From: an uncultured Fusibacter sp.
GTDB taxonomy: Bacteria > Bacillota > Clostridia > Peptostreptococcales > Acidaminobacteraceae
NCBI GenBank assembly: GCA_937958285.1
Contig: CALFXQ010000057.1
Location: forward strand, 1-10,534
Length of the DNA: 10,534 bases
Direction of reading: 5' to 3'
Within the stretch, counting starts at the first letter, position 1. Every line of letters begins with the position of its first letter. The notes beneath the pieces are model-generated. The model ran no database searches. It worked only from the letters and a program-made list of their open reading frames with translations, and was not told the origin of the DNA. The position numbers and the translations under genes are program-made. Positions 1 through 5,318 of this stretch are shown in pieces.

Positions 1-384
1 TTCTACCTGCACGCCTTGGCCCTTGGCACCACTGGGGTTAGCCCGTTGCTGTCTTACATTTTCCAGAGCCGCTTTCGTGACATCTATCGCATCTGTCACA
101 GTGGTGGCCAAGAAGGATGTTACGCCATACTTGACCATTTCCTTAGAGATTACCTCTAAGGCCTCTGGTGTTGCATCCATTGTATCGAAACCACCCATGC
201 CGTGCACGTGGATATCAAAGAAACCCGGCATGACAAATGCACCGCAGACGTCAATCTGGGTGCATTCTGGCGGAACTTCGCTCACTGGGCAAAAACCGAT
301 AAATCGATCTTCAAATAGCAATGCTTGATGCTCAAGCACCTGATTGTCCACGATGAATCTACCGTTTACAATAGCTTTTTTCAT
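1..384 (-). CDS. nagA: N-acetylglucosamine-6-phosphate deacetylase, N-terminal part (cut by window edge)
   Basis: NagA hydrolyses GlcNAc-6-P to GlcN-6-P and acetate in the cytoplasm and is the entry step of amino-sugar catabolism. The visible 128 codons read MKKAIVNGRF at the start. They then give the amidohydrolase signature VMPGFFDIHVHG (residues 51-62, metal-binding His59 and His61), followed by GGFDTMDAT and GVTSFLATTVT, all typical of NagA. The family is about 380 residues long, so roughly two thirds lies beyond position 1. The start at 384 is chosen because of an AAGGCAGG/AGGTAAGGG purine-rich stretch just upstream. It lies 26 nt downstream of the MupG-family gene and is probably the next cistron of the same PTS operon, where it would process GlcNAc-6-P made by the operon kinase. 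Family assignment is confident; the catalytic C-terminal part cannot be inspected. Confidence 0.92.
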   Translation of the reverse strand, partial: MKKAIVNGRFIVDNQVLEHQALLFEDRFIGFCPVSEVPPECTQIDVCGAFVMPGFFDIHVHGMGGFDTMDATPEALEVISKEMVKYGVTSFLATTVTDAIDVTKAALENVRQQRANPSGAKGQGVQVE

Positions 385-410
385 CCCTTACCTGCCTTTG
401 CGCGTTCACA

Positions 411-1490
411 TTAAAGCTCAAATTTAAATTTATCCCAGGGTTTAACGTGTTCTAAAAGATGCACTTCTTCTGGCACAATGCGCGCCACTACGTTTGACTT
501 TCCTGAGTTTTTCATGGCTTTTCTCGCCACCTGAAGCTCTCCCGCATATCGGGTGTAAAGATCGCTCTCTACAATAATATCACCTGGCACCATATCTGGC
601 GTGTAGGCCACTGGGAAAGATTTTCCTTTGTATTTCACTCGAGACTGAGTAGAACGCATTAAGTATTCCGACACATCGCCGCGGTTGTAATGGGGCTCTT
701 CGATCACAATAATTTTATCTAGCTCAGTTGCACTTGGCAAAATCTCTACTTTAAACGTCTTAAGTGCTTTAGACACGTTGGCCAAGGCCTCTAGTTCTTC
801 ATCGCTGGCGATGGCATTGGCAATGATCACATTGTCTATGAGTTCCGAGTAAAACAGGTCTTTGGCCTGTGCTACAATGCCCTGGGCCCGGTGCTCTTCT
901 AGTGTACAAAGTCCTTCACTCACAGCCCAAGGGCCGAAAGTTGCGCTATGAGAGTTTACAAATGCCGATGTGGCAATATTTTGAGCTCTAAATTGCTCGG
1001 AGCATTTTATAAAGTGTTCGCGGCTAAGACCCGTGTACACATGGGGATAGAAGTTATGGCACCCAATTAAATTTTCCTTGTTGGGGCGGTGGCTGAGGAT
1101 ATTTTCTAAATACTTGGTGCCGTTAGACATATTGATTTCGATCTTTAAGTCGTAGGGATTGTAGGTCATAATGCTCTCTTCGATGCCGGTAAAGCCCAAG
1201 TCTAGGCGAATACCATAGAGTCCCATTTGCTTAAAGTAGCCCAAATCTTGATAGTCTAGGCCCAAATTGTTGAATACGCCTGGGTCTACATCTGCAATGA
1301 CTTGCATATTGCGCTCAGCGGCATAGGCCACGAGTTCTTTAAAGGGTTTGTAGGGATCGTCGCCCTCACCCGCGCTGATCATGCAAGTGAAAATGCGCTT
1401 GTAACCCAATTTGCTTGCGGTGTCGATGTAGCGCTTAAAGGCTTCTTGCGAGGCGTTACCTGGATATATTGAAAGGCCAATTTGTCTCAT
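411..1490 (-). CDS. mupG: MupG-family (DUF871, GH170) 6-phospho-glycosidase
   Basis: This 359-residue protein matches the DUF871/MupG family: an N-terminal TIM-barrel-like domain (about residues 1-235) and a C-terminal cyclophilin-like domain (about 240-359). Family hallmarks are the N-terminal MRQIGLSIYPG, the segment DVDPGVFNNLG, LYGIRLDLGF, the GCHNFYPHVYTGLS segment and the C-terminal DIIVESDLYTRYAGELQVA. The best-known member, Staphylococcus aureus MupG, cleaves MurNAc-6-phosphate-GlcNAc inside the cell after PTS uptake. Other members are uncharacterised, and many sit in lactose/cellobiose-type PTS operons. Here it lies 7 nt downstream of the IIA gene, with AGGTGA as ribosome binding site overlapping that gap, and it is followed by nagA. 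I infer that it hydrolyses the phosphorylated disaccharide delivered by this PTS, releasing one sugar phosphate and one free sugar. The exact disaccharide (MurNAc-GlcNAc, chitobiose or another) is not determined by sequence. Confidence 0.85.
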   Translation of the reverse strand: MRQIGLSIYPGNASQEAFKRYIDTASKLGYKRIFTCMISAGEGDDPYKPFKELVAYAAERNMQVIADVDPGVFNNLGLDYQDLGYFKQMGLYGIRLDLGFTGIEESIMTYNPYDLKIEINMSNGTKYLENILSHRPNKENLIGCHNFYPHVYTGLSREHFIKCSEQFRAQNIATSAFVNSHSATFGPWAVSEGLCTLEEHRAQGIVAQAKDLFYSELIDNVIIANAIASDEELEALANVSKALKTFKVEILPSATELDKIIVIEEPHYNRGDVSEYLMRSTQSRVKYKGKSFPVAYTPDMVPGDIIVESDLYTRYAGELQVARKAMKNSGKSNVVARIVPEEVHLLEHVKPWDKFKFEL

Positions 1491-1497
1491 TTTTCAC

Positions 1498-1803
1498 CTA
1501 CTTCGCTTGAATGGCTGCGTAGATATCGATAAATTCATTAGCTAAGTCTTTAAGCAAAATGGCATTCATTAAATGGTCTTGTGCGTGAATTAAAAGCAGT
1601 GATACTAAGCCCGTTTCGCCGCCCGCTTCCTTTTGAATAAGCTCCGTTTGAAAGCGGTGTGCCTTGTTGAGCTGCTCGATGGCCTGCTCGACTTTGCCAC
1701 GAGCCTCTTCGATACGGCCCGCTTTTGCACAGTGAATCCCTTCTAACATATAGCTCTTTGCTTCGCCGCTAAAAGTAATCAATTGAAATATCGTCTCTTC
1801 CAT
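1498..1803 (-). CDS. PTS enzyme IIA, lactose/cellobiose/chitobiose family
   Basis: This 101-residue cytoplasmic phosphocarrier passes phosphate from HPr to the cognate IIB. It has the normal length and all-helical character of the PTS-Lac IIA family, a trimeric three-helix protein. The active-site signature is LLLIHAQDHLM, in which His73 should be the phosphorylated residue and Asp76 the metal-binding residue by comparison with IIA-Lac and ChbA. The N-terminal half carries the usual FSGEAKSYMLEGIHCAKAG helix. The start at 1803 is supported by GGGAGG seven bases upstream. It is separated from the IIC gene by a 289-nt spacer but is tightly coupled to mupG. Gene order B-C-A, with the glycosidase following, is reminiscent of chitobiose and cellobiose operons. 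Which sugar it serves must be inferred from neighbours. Confidence 0.95.
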   Translation of the reverse strand: MEETIFQLITFSGEAKSYMLEGIHCAKAGRIEEARGKVEQAIEQLNKAHRFQTELIQKEAGGETGLVSLLLIHAQDHLMNAILLKDLANEFIDIYAAIQAK

Positions 1804-1929
1804 GGTATTGCCTCCCTAAACATATACGCTGATGCGCTATTATATGAACTCGCTGTTGCGATGGATCATTCAGATTTAGTATTAATATGTGTGTTGATAT
1901 TCGCATTGGCGATTTTCGCACATTTCAAT

Positions 1930-1947
1930 CTTAACATAAGTGTTAAG
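1930..1947. repeat. Perfect inverted repeat, possible operator
   Basis: CTTAACA and TGTTAAG are perfect reverse complements separated by TAAG. The 18-bp dyad lies in the IIC-IIA spacer about 85 bp upstream of the isolated TATAAT box. Its size and symmetry fit a dimeric regulator site, but a weak RNA hairpin is equally possible. Confidence 0.35.
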
Positions 1948-2001
1948 CGTTCGTTAATAGCGTTGTTTTAGCAACCGCTTTCCTTTTTTGAGATGAGAAT
2001 G

Positions 2002-2025
2002 AGATAGGGCCTAAAGGCCCTATCT
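2002..2025 (-). other. Stable intercistronic hairpin
   Basis: The arms AGATAGGGCC and GGCCCTATCT pair perfectly over 10 bp around a 4-nt loop, about 70 nt downstream of the IIC stop codon. On neither strand is it followed by a T run, so it is not a standard intrinsic terminator. It more likely stabilises or delimits the 3' end of the HPr-kinase-IIB-IIC part of the transcript, or causes partial attenuation. Confidence 0.55.
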
Positions 2026-2092
2026 TCACACCTCATACCATTTTACTACATTTAGTTTAAATACTGAGCATTTTTAAATTATAAAGAGATGC

Positions 2093-3472
2093 TTATTGTC
2101 TTTCGATGCCTTTGTTAGCAGCGATTACGAATGGCAGGTAGATCACAAATGCGATACCGAAGTTAAGTGCCGACAGAGCTGCACCCATTATCGAACCACC
2201 TGTTGCCAAGAAACCAGAAAGTACTGGTGGTGTAACCCAAGGAATAATAACCGATGTCTCAGGTACTAAACCAATGTATGTTGCAAGGTAAGCAACCGTT
2301 GTAAGTACAAGTGGTACCAAGATAAACGGAATAAACATAAGTGGGTTAAGGACAATTGGAAGACCATAAGTTACTGATTCGTTGATGTTGAAAAGACCTG
2401 GGGCAACAGACATACCTGCTGTCATGCGGTAGTCTTTTCTCTTAGATGCAACTAAGATTGCAGCGATAAGTGCAATTGTCGCACCAGAGCCACCCATGTT
2501 TACGAATGCGTCGAAGAACGACTTTGTAACGATGTTTGTTGCAGGAAGGCCAGCAGCAAGTGCAGCAGCATTGGCATCAACTGCAGGAACAAATACAGCT
2601 TGCATAACTGGATCGATAATGTTTGAACCGTGGATACCAAAGAACCAAAGTACTTGAGCAAAGAGTGGCAAGAAAAGTGCCGCGCCAAAAGATTGGCCCA
2701 CATTTGCAATAGGAGCTGAAACGAATTTAGTGATTACTGCAAACACATTTGTGCCGAAAAGACCTGTGTCTGAGAAGATAAACATTTGTGTCCAAGAAGC
2801 AAGTGCCAAAATAATCATAGAAGGCAAAAGCGCTGTAAATGACTTTGCAACTGCTGGTGGTACTTGTTCAGGCATTTTGATTACAAGGTATTTAGATTTA
2901 AGAAGCAATCTGTAGAGCTCAGCTACCACAATAGCAATAATTAGTGCAGCAAATAAGTTTGAAGAGTTGAGGAAACCCCAGTTTACATTGCCCCATGCGC
3001 CAACGCCTGTTGCAAAGTCTGCTGGAATTGCTGTGCCTGGTGCTACTTTTGCAATAAAGTCATTCAAAAGACCGCTACCATCTGCAGTAATTGCCTGTGG
3101 AATAAAGAGGAAGTAAACCGCTAAAGACAAAGCACCCGCTTGAAGTGGTGGCGCATCGTAAGATTTAGCCAAGTTGTAAGCCACTAGGAATGCGATAAAG
3201 ATCGACATTACTGCGAATGTGCCCCACCAGATATTGCCGCCGAAAGCTTTAAAGCCTTCGCCGAAAATGTTTTTCATCATCACTTGGTATGGGTCAGTTG
3301 CGCCATCTGCAGTGATTTGAAGGTTGTTGATAAGAACTGCCATAGAACCTGCAATTAAGAGTGCCATAATCGCTGCAAAAGAGTCGCGAATCGCCACAAG
3401 ATGACGTTGTGCACCAATGCGCGCGGCAACTGGTACAAACTTTGTTTCCATAAAATTCATGAAACCGTTCAT
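2093..3472 (-). CDS. PTS enzyme IIC, lactose/cellobiose/chitobiose family permease
   Basis: This 459-residue integral membrane protein translocates a sugar that is phosphorylated in transit by the cognate IIB. Many hydrophobic segments spread over the whole length fit the roughly ten-helix EIIC fold. Family signatures are MPEQVPPAVAKSF (200-212), FFGIHGSNIIDP (277-288), FNINESVTYGLPIVLNP (361-377) and PWVTPPVLSGFLATGGS (411-427). In Bacillus cereus ChbC a His and a Glu 84 residues apart contact the substrate; His281 and Glu365 here have the same spacing. The start at 3472 is preceded by AAGGGGGAT at a slightly long spacing. It follows the IIB gene after a 131-nt spacer with an 18-bp tandem repeat. 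The chitobiose-like signature and the neighbouring kinase and nagA favour an N-acetylated disaccharide, but EIIC sequences of this family do not predict substrate reliably. Confidence 0.95.
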   Translation of the reverse strand: MNGFMNFMETKFVPVAARIGAQRHLVAIRDSFAAIMALLIAGSMAVLINNLQITADGATDPYQVMMKNIFGEGFKAFGGNIWWGTFAVMSIFIAFLVAYNLAKSYDAPPLQAGALSLAVYFLFIPQAITADGSGLLNDFIAKVAPGTAIPADFATGVGAWGNVNWGFLNSSNLFAALIIAIVVAELYRLLLKSKYLVIKMPEQVPPAVAKSFTALLPSMIILALASWTQMFIFSDTGLFGTNVFAVITKFVSAPIANVGQSFGAALFLPLFAQVLWFFGIHGSNIIDPVMQAVFVPAVDANAAALAAGLPATNIVTKSFFDAFVNMGGSGATIALIAAILVASKRKDYRMTAGMSVAPGLFNINESVTYGLPIVLNPLMFIPFILVPLVLTTVAYLATYIGLVPETSVIIPWVTPPVLSGFLATGGSIMGAALSALNFGIAFVIYLPFVIAANKGIERQ

Positions 3473-3489
3473 TGAATGTAATCCCCCTT

Positions 3490-3518
3490 GATATATTATT
3501 AGTGCAATCTATAGTCAA
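3490..3518 (-). promoter_or_regulatory. Weak candidate sigma-A promoter before IIC
   Basis: On the minus strand TTGACT (3518-3513) is followed after exactly 17 bp by TATATC (3495-3490). A start site would fall inside the IIC ribosome binding site, which argues against use as a strong promoter. It lies directly downstream of the 18-bp tandem repeats. Confidence 0.2.
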
Positions 3519-3527
3519 CCACCCTAC

Positions 3528-3581
3528 GTGGTGCTATACAAAATTGTGGTGCTATACAAAATTGTGGTGCTATAAAAAATT
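3528..3581. repeat. Three tandem 18-bp repeats between IIB and IIC genes
   Basis: The unit GTGGTGCTATACAAAATT occurs at 3528-3545 and 3546-3563 identically, and at 3564-3581 with one substitution (C to A). A fourth partial copy (GTG) follows. A single ACCAC (3518-3522) can pair with the GTGGT of the adjacent repeat around a 5-nt loop, so alternative hairpins with each repeat are possible. The repeat lies between coding regions and contains stop codons on the operon strand. Confidence 0.9.
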
Positions 3582-3603
3582 GTGAGACTAAAAACAACTG
3601 AGC

Positions 3604-3903
3604 CTATTTTTTAAGCTTAATTGCCTGGTCGAGTACTGCATTGCCATTCATCGTGCCGTAGTTGATAGAATCGATGACTTCAATAGGTGTACCTTGTGGT
3701 TCGAAAATCCCTTTAAGTTGAGCTAATAAAAAGCGCACTTGAGGTCCTAGTAAAACCACGTCGATATTTTTTTGGCTTTTAGCATCTGCTTCTGCCATGG
3801 CAAAGATCTCTGCGCTAAAACCACGTTCTGCTGCTGCCTTTTGCATTTTTGTAACGAGCATACTAGTAGACATACCTGCGGAACAAACGAGCATAATTCT
3901 CAT
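3604..3903 (-). CDS. PTS enzyme IIB, lactose/cellobiose/chitobiose family
   Basis: This 99-residue cytoplasmic IIB takes phosphate from IIA onto a cysteine and transfers it to the sugar held by IIC. The start MRIMLVCSAGMSTSMLV contains the P-loop-like active site CSAGMSTS with Cys7. The rest, including VVLLGPQVRFLLAQLK and the ending INYGTMNGNAVLDQAIKLKK, is typical of CelA/ChbB proteins of about 100-105 residues. Start 3903 is preferred over an in-frame ATG three codons upstream (3912), because that ATG overlaps the ribosome binding site AAAGGATG, which lies 8 nt before 3903. It follows the kinase gene after 27 nt. In LevR-type systems the phosphorylated IIB or IIA level reports substrate availability to the regulator's PRDs, so this protein may also be the sensor input. 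Confidence 0.95.
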   Translation of the reverse strand: MRIMLVCSAGMSTSMLVTKMQKAAAERGFSAEIFAMAEADAKSQKNIDVVLLGPQVRFLLAQLKGIFEPQGTPIEVIDSINYGTMNGNAVLDQAIKLKK

Positions 3904-3930
3904 AATAAACATCCTTTCTTCAAAGAAGAC

Positions 3931-4833
3931 CTACAACATCAGCGCTAATATCAGCGCACCTTCTGCCGCATCAGCCTTGGGGAGAGCCATCTGAATTTCG
4001 GGCCGATCGCTTAAGCGATCTACCAAGCACTGCTGAAAAATAGCGCTGTGTTGCAAAACACTGCCGCCGAGCTTAAGCTCGAGGGTTTTATGGCCGCAGC
4101 GCTTGTATAATGTGTCGATCAGCTCCACAATACCTTCTATGGCGTCGTGGACAATGGCCTTCGCATATGCATCGTCATGATAGAGGGAAACGACTACGGG
4201 TGCGATTGTGGCAAGCTTGTCTTTTGTGACCCCAGGGGAGTAGAGAAGGCCGATGATATCTTCGGGAGAGTTCATCTGCAGCGCATCTAGGAGCCGATCG
4301 TACAACAACGTTTTTGTAGCGCGTCCATCGTGAGCTTTTGAGAGATAGCGATACGCGCCATGCGCTATCCAATAAGCACTACCTTCATCCCCGATTAAAT
4401 GTCCCCAACCACCTACGCGAATCAATTCGCCTTTGTGATCGATGCCCATAATAATCGAACCGGTACCACTGATTAACATTGCTCCCGACTTACTGCCGTT
4501 GGCACCTACCAGTGCACCAAGTGCATCATTTTCTACAACGAGTTTACCTGAAAAGCCCTTATTGAGCAGGGCGTCTGTGATTTGATTCACGTCGTCTTGG
4601 CAATCGATGCCAGCCCCGCAAAAGGCTATTGCTTCGATTTGCTTGCGATCTGCGTGTACTTGATTGAGCAGTGCATCGACGAGTTCTGTGATATTTGCTA
4701 TGGCTTGTTCTAAACCGATACTATGATAATTGGAAGGTCCGACGGCCAAAGTTGCCAACCGCTTTCCATCGGCAAGAGAAATTGTGCCGTTGGTTTTCGT
4801 GCCACCACCATCGATGCCAATAAAGTAACCCAT
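3931..4833 (-). CDS. BadF/BadG/BcrA-family sugar kinase, probable GlcNAc (or MurNAc/GlcNAc) kinase
   Basis: This 300-residue ATPase has the actin-like ASKHA fold. PHOSPHATE-1 is GIDGGGTKT (6-14). A probable catalytic Asp lies in END (101-103). PHOSPHATE-2 is SGTGS (122-126). GGWGHLIGDEGSAYWIA (141-157) and the adenosine motif LGGSV near the C terminus complete it. The combination GGWG-LIGDEGS is characteristic of N-acetylglucosamine kinase relatives, including Clostridium MurK, which phosphorylates both MurNAc and GlcNAc. It starts 8 nt after the HPr stop codon with only a modest AGTAGG ribosome binding site, so translational coupling is likely. I infer that it phosphorylates the unphosphorylated sugar released by the MupG-family enzyme, giving GlcNAc-6-P for NagA. 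A glucosamine kinase role is possible, but the nagA neighbour favours an N-acetylated substrate. Confidence 0.88.
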   Translation of the reverse strand: MGYFIGIDGGGTKTNGTISLADGKRLATLAVGPSNYHSIGLEQAIANITELVDALLNQVHADRKQIEAIAFCGAGIDCQDDVNQITDALLNKGFSGKLVVENDALGALVGANGSKSGAMLISGTGSIIMGIDHKGELIRVGGWGHLIGDEGSAYWIAHGAYRYLSKAHDGRATKTLLYDRLLDALQMNSPEDIIGLLYSPGVTKDKLATIAPVVVSLYHDDAYAKAIVHDAIEGIVELIDTLYKRCGHKTLELKLGGSVLQHSAIFQQCLVDRLSDRPEIQMALPKADAAEGALILALML

Positions 4834-4841
4834 CTTTGGGC

Positions 4842-5108
4842 CTACTCGTGAGCGAGAACAGTTTCGAAGAGATTAACCATCGCAGCCACTGCTTCTGCTT
4901 CGTCTGGACCCTCAGCTTGAATAATCAATTCATCGCCTTTTGCAGTACCTAAACTTAAAATACCCATAATTGACTTTGCATTGATTGTCTTTTCACCTTT
5001 GAGTATTTCAAGATGCGCTTCGAATTCTTTTGCCTTGCTCACAAGAATTCCTGCTGGTCTTGCATGTAGACCTGATGCACTTGTTACGATAACCTTTTGA
5101 TTTGTCAC
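4842..5108 (-). CDS. HPr-family phosphocarrier protein
   Basis: This 88-residue HPr carries phosphate from Enzyme I to IIA components. The active site SGLHARPAG has His15 at the standard position. NAKSIMGILSLG places Ser46 in the HPr kinase/phosphorylase recognition site, so it should support both transport and CcpA-dependent catabolite control. The start is a GTG at 5108 with AAGGAGG eight bases upstream; no in-frame ATG is better placed. It is the first gene after the sigma-54 promoter, with a short leader. An HPr gene leading a substrate-specific PTS operon is unusual. It could be a dedicated paralogue or the only HPr of the organism. HPr is also the expected phosphate donor to the EIIA and PRD domains of the upstream regulator. 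Confidence 0.96.
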   Translation of the reverse strand: MTNQKVIVTSASGLHARPAGILVSKAKEFEAHLEILKGEKTINAKSIMGILSLGTAKGDELIIQAEGPDEAEAVAAMVNLFETVLAHE

Positions 5109-5144
5109 AGTGATGACCTCCTTATCATTTACACTGTTACATAT

Positions 5145-5161
5145 AGCAAGTGGCGTGCCAA
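5145..5161 (-). promoter_or_regulatory. Sigma-54 (-24/-12) promoter of the PTS operon
   Basis: The minus strand reads TTGGCACGCCACTTGCT, which matches the sigma-54 consensus TTGGCACNNNNNTTGCW with correct GG-GC spacing. The predicted transcript begins near 5134, about 25 nt before the GTG of the HPr gene. The adjacent upstream gene encodes a GAFTGA-containing activator, which independently supports sigma-54 use. Confidence 0.95.
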
Positions 5162-5189
5162 CTTTGAATCAGGAAACCGTTTTTCTGTT

Positions 5190-5203
5190 AGCAAGCGTTT
5201 TCA
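5190..5203 (-). promoter_or_regulatory. cre site (CcpA-HPr(Ser-P) catabolite repression element)
   Basis: The minus strand TGAAAACGCTTGCT fits every position of the Bacillus cre consensus TGWAARCGYTWNCW. It lies between the sigma-54 promoter and the activator sites, so bound CcpA could block DNA looping or contact between activator and polymerase. The Ser46-containing HPr encoded immediately downstream fits this form of control. Confidence 0.8.
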
Positions 5204-5213
5204 GTGCTTCCAC

Positions 5214-5317
5214 CAGTGTGTAAAACAGAAAAAAAGTGTGCAATATAATTGCACACTTAAGAATCTCATTACACACATTCGGCATTTATTGCACACATAG
5301 ACATTTGTTGCACACTT
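5214..5317. promoter_or_regulatory. Upstream activating region: six phased copies of an 11-bp motif
   Basis: The motif ATTGCACACTT occurs on the plus strand at 5248-5258, 5268-5278 (ATTACACACAT), 5288-5298 (ATTGCACACAT) and 5307-5317 (GTTGCACACTT). Inverted copies are at 5234-5244 (AAGTGTGCAAT, perfect) and 5214-5224 (CAGTGTGTAAA, degenerate). Start-to-start spacing is 20, 20 and 19 bp in one array and 20 bp in the other, about two helical turns. The arrays face each other across a perfect palindrome (arms 11 bp, centre ATA). They lie about 55-155 bp upstream of the -24 element, the usual position for an enhancer of a sigma-54 activator. The binder is inferred to be the LevR-type protein encoded next door. 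Confidence 0.85.
5229..5258 (-). terminator. Probable intrinsic terminator of the regulator gene (overlaps the palindromic operator)
   Basis: On the minus strand the arms AAGTGTGCAAT and ATTGCACACTT form an 11-bp stem with a 3-nt loop, ending in a run of seven Ts. The hairpin begins about 60 nt after the regulator stop codon. The stem is only moderately GC-rich and the same DNA is the centre of the activator site array, so terminator activity is plausible but not certain. Confidence 0.5.
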
Positions 5318-5318
5318 A

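Larger units (their letters stand above)
1804..2092 (-). other. Long structured spacer between IIC and IIA genes
   Basis: This 289-nt stretch holds no convincing gene. Read on the operon (minus) strand it contains, in order, a strong GC-rich hairpin (2025-2002), a second bulged hairpin (1979-1959, arms GTTG/CAAC extended by AGC/GCT), a perfect 7-bp inverted repeat (1947-1930), and a small GCGA/TCGC repeat (1919-1909). A perfect TATAAT (1844-1839) then lies 36 nt before the IIA start, but with no good -35 box 17 bp upstream (TCCATC). It may be a processing and stability region, or it may house a weak internal promoter for IIA-mupG-nagA. Neither can be settled by inspection. Confidence 0.5.

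Noticed and set aside
23..328. Plus-strand 101-codon open frame antisense to nagA
   Set aside because: It is a shadow of the NagA frame: no ribosome binding site, no recognisable domain, and the opposite strand encodes a clear amidohydrolase N terminus.
1930..1960. cre site in the IIC-IIA spacer (TGTTAAGCGTTCGTTA)
   Set aside because: The central AAGCG resembles cre, but the conserved outer TG and CA positions do not align at the required spacing.
1783..1971. Plus-strand 62-codon open frame across the IIA start and spacer
   Set aside because: It overlaps the IIA start antisense, has no ribosome binding site or terminator, and lies over the operon leader structures.
2002..2025. Hairpin after IIC as an intrinsic terminator
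   Set aside because: Neither strand has a T run after the stem, so it is listed as an intercistronic hairpin instead.
2500..2709. Minus-strand out-of-frame open frame within IIC
   Set aside because: Alternative frame inside a well-supported membrane protein gene; its composition reflects the hydrophobic IIC codons.
3528..3581. 18-bp tandem repeats as a CRISPR or coding repeat
   Set aside because: There are no spacers between units and the operon strand has stop codons in the unit; it is an intercistronic tandem repeat.
5097..5300. Plus-strand 67-codon open frame over the PTS control region
   Set aside because: It runs through the sigma-54 promoter, cre site and activator repeats, which explain the sequence; no ribosome binding site is seen.
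5214..5317. Phased repeats as a CRISPR array or plasmid iteron
   Set aside because: The units are 11 bp with about 9-bp spacing, occur in both orientations, and sit upstream of a sigma-54 promoter next to its activator; no cas or replication gene is present.
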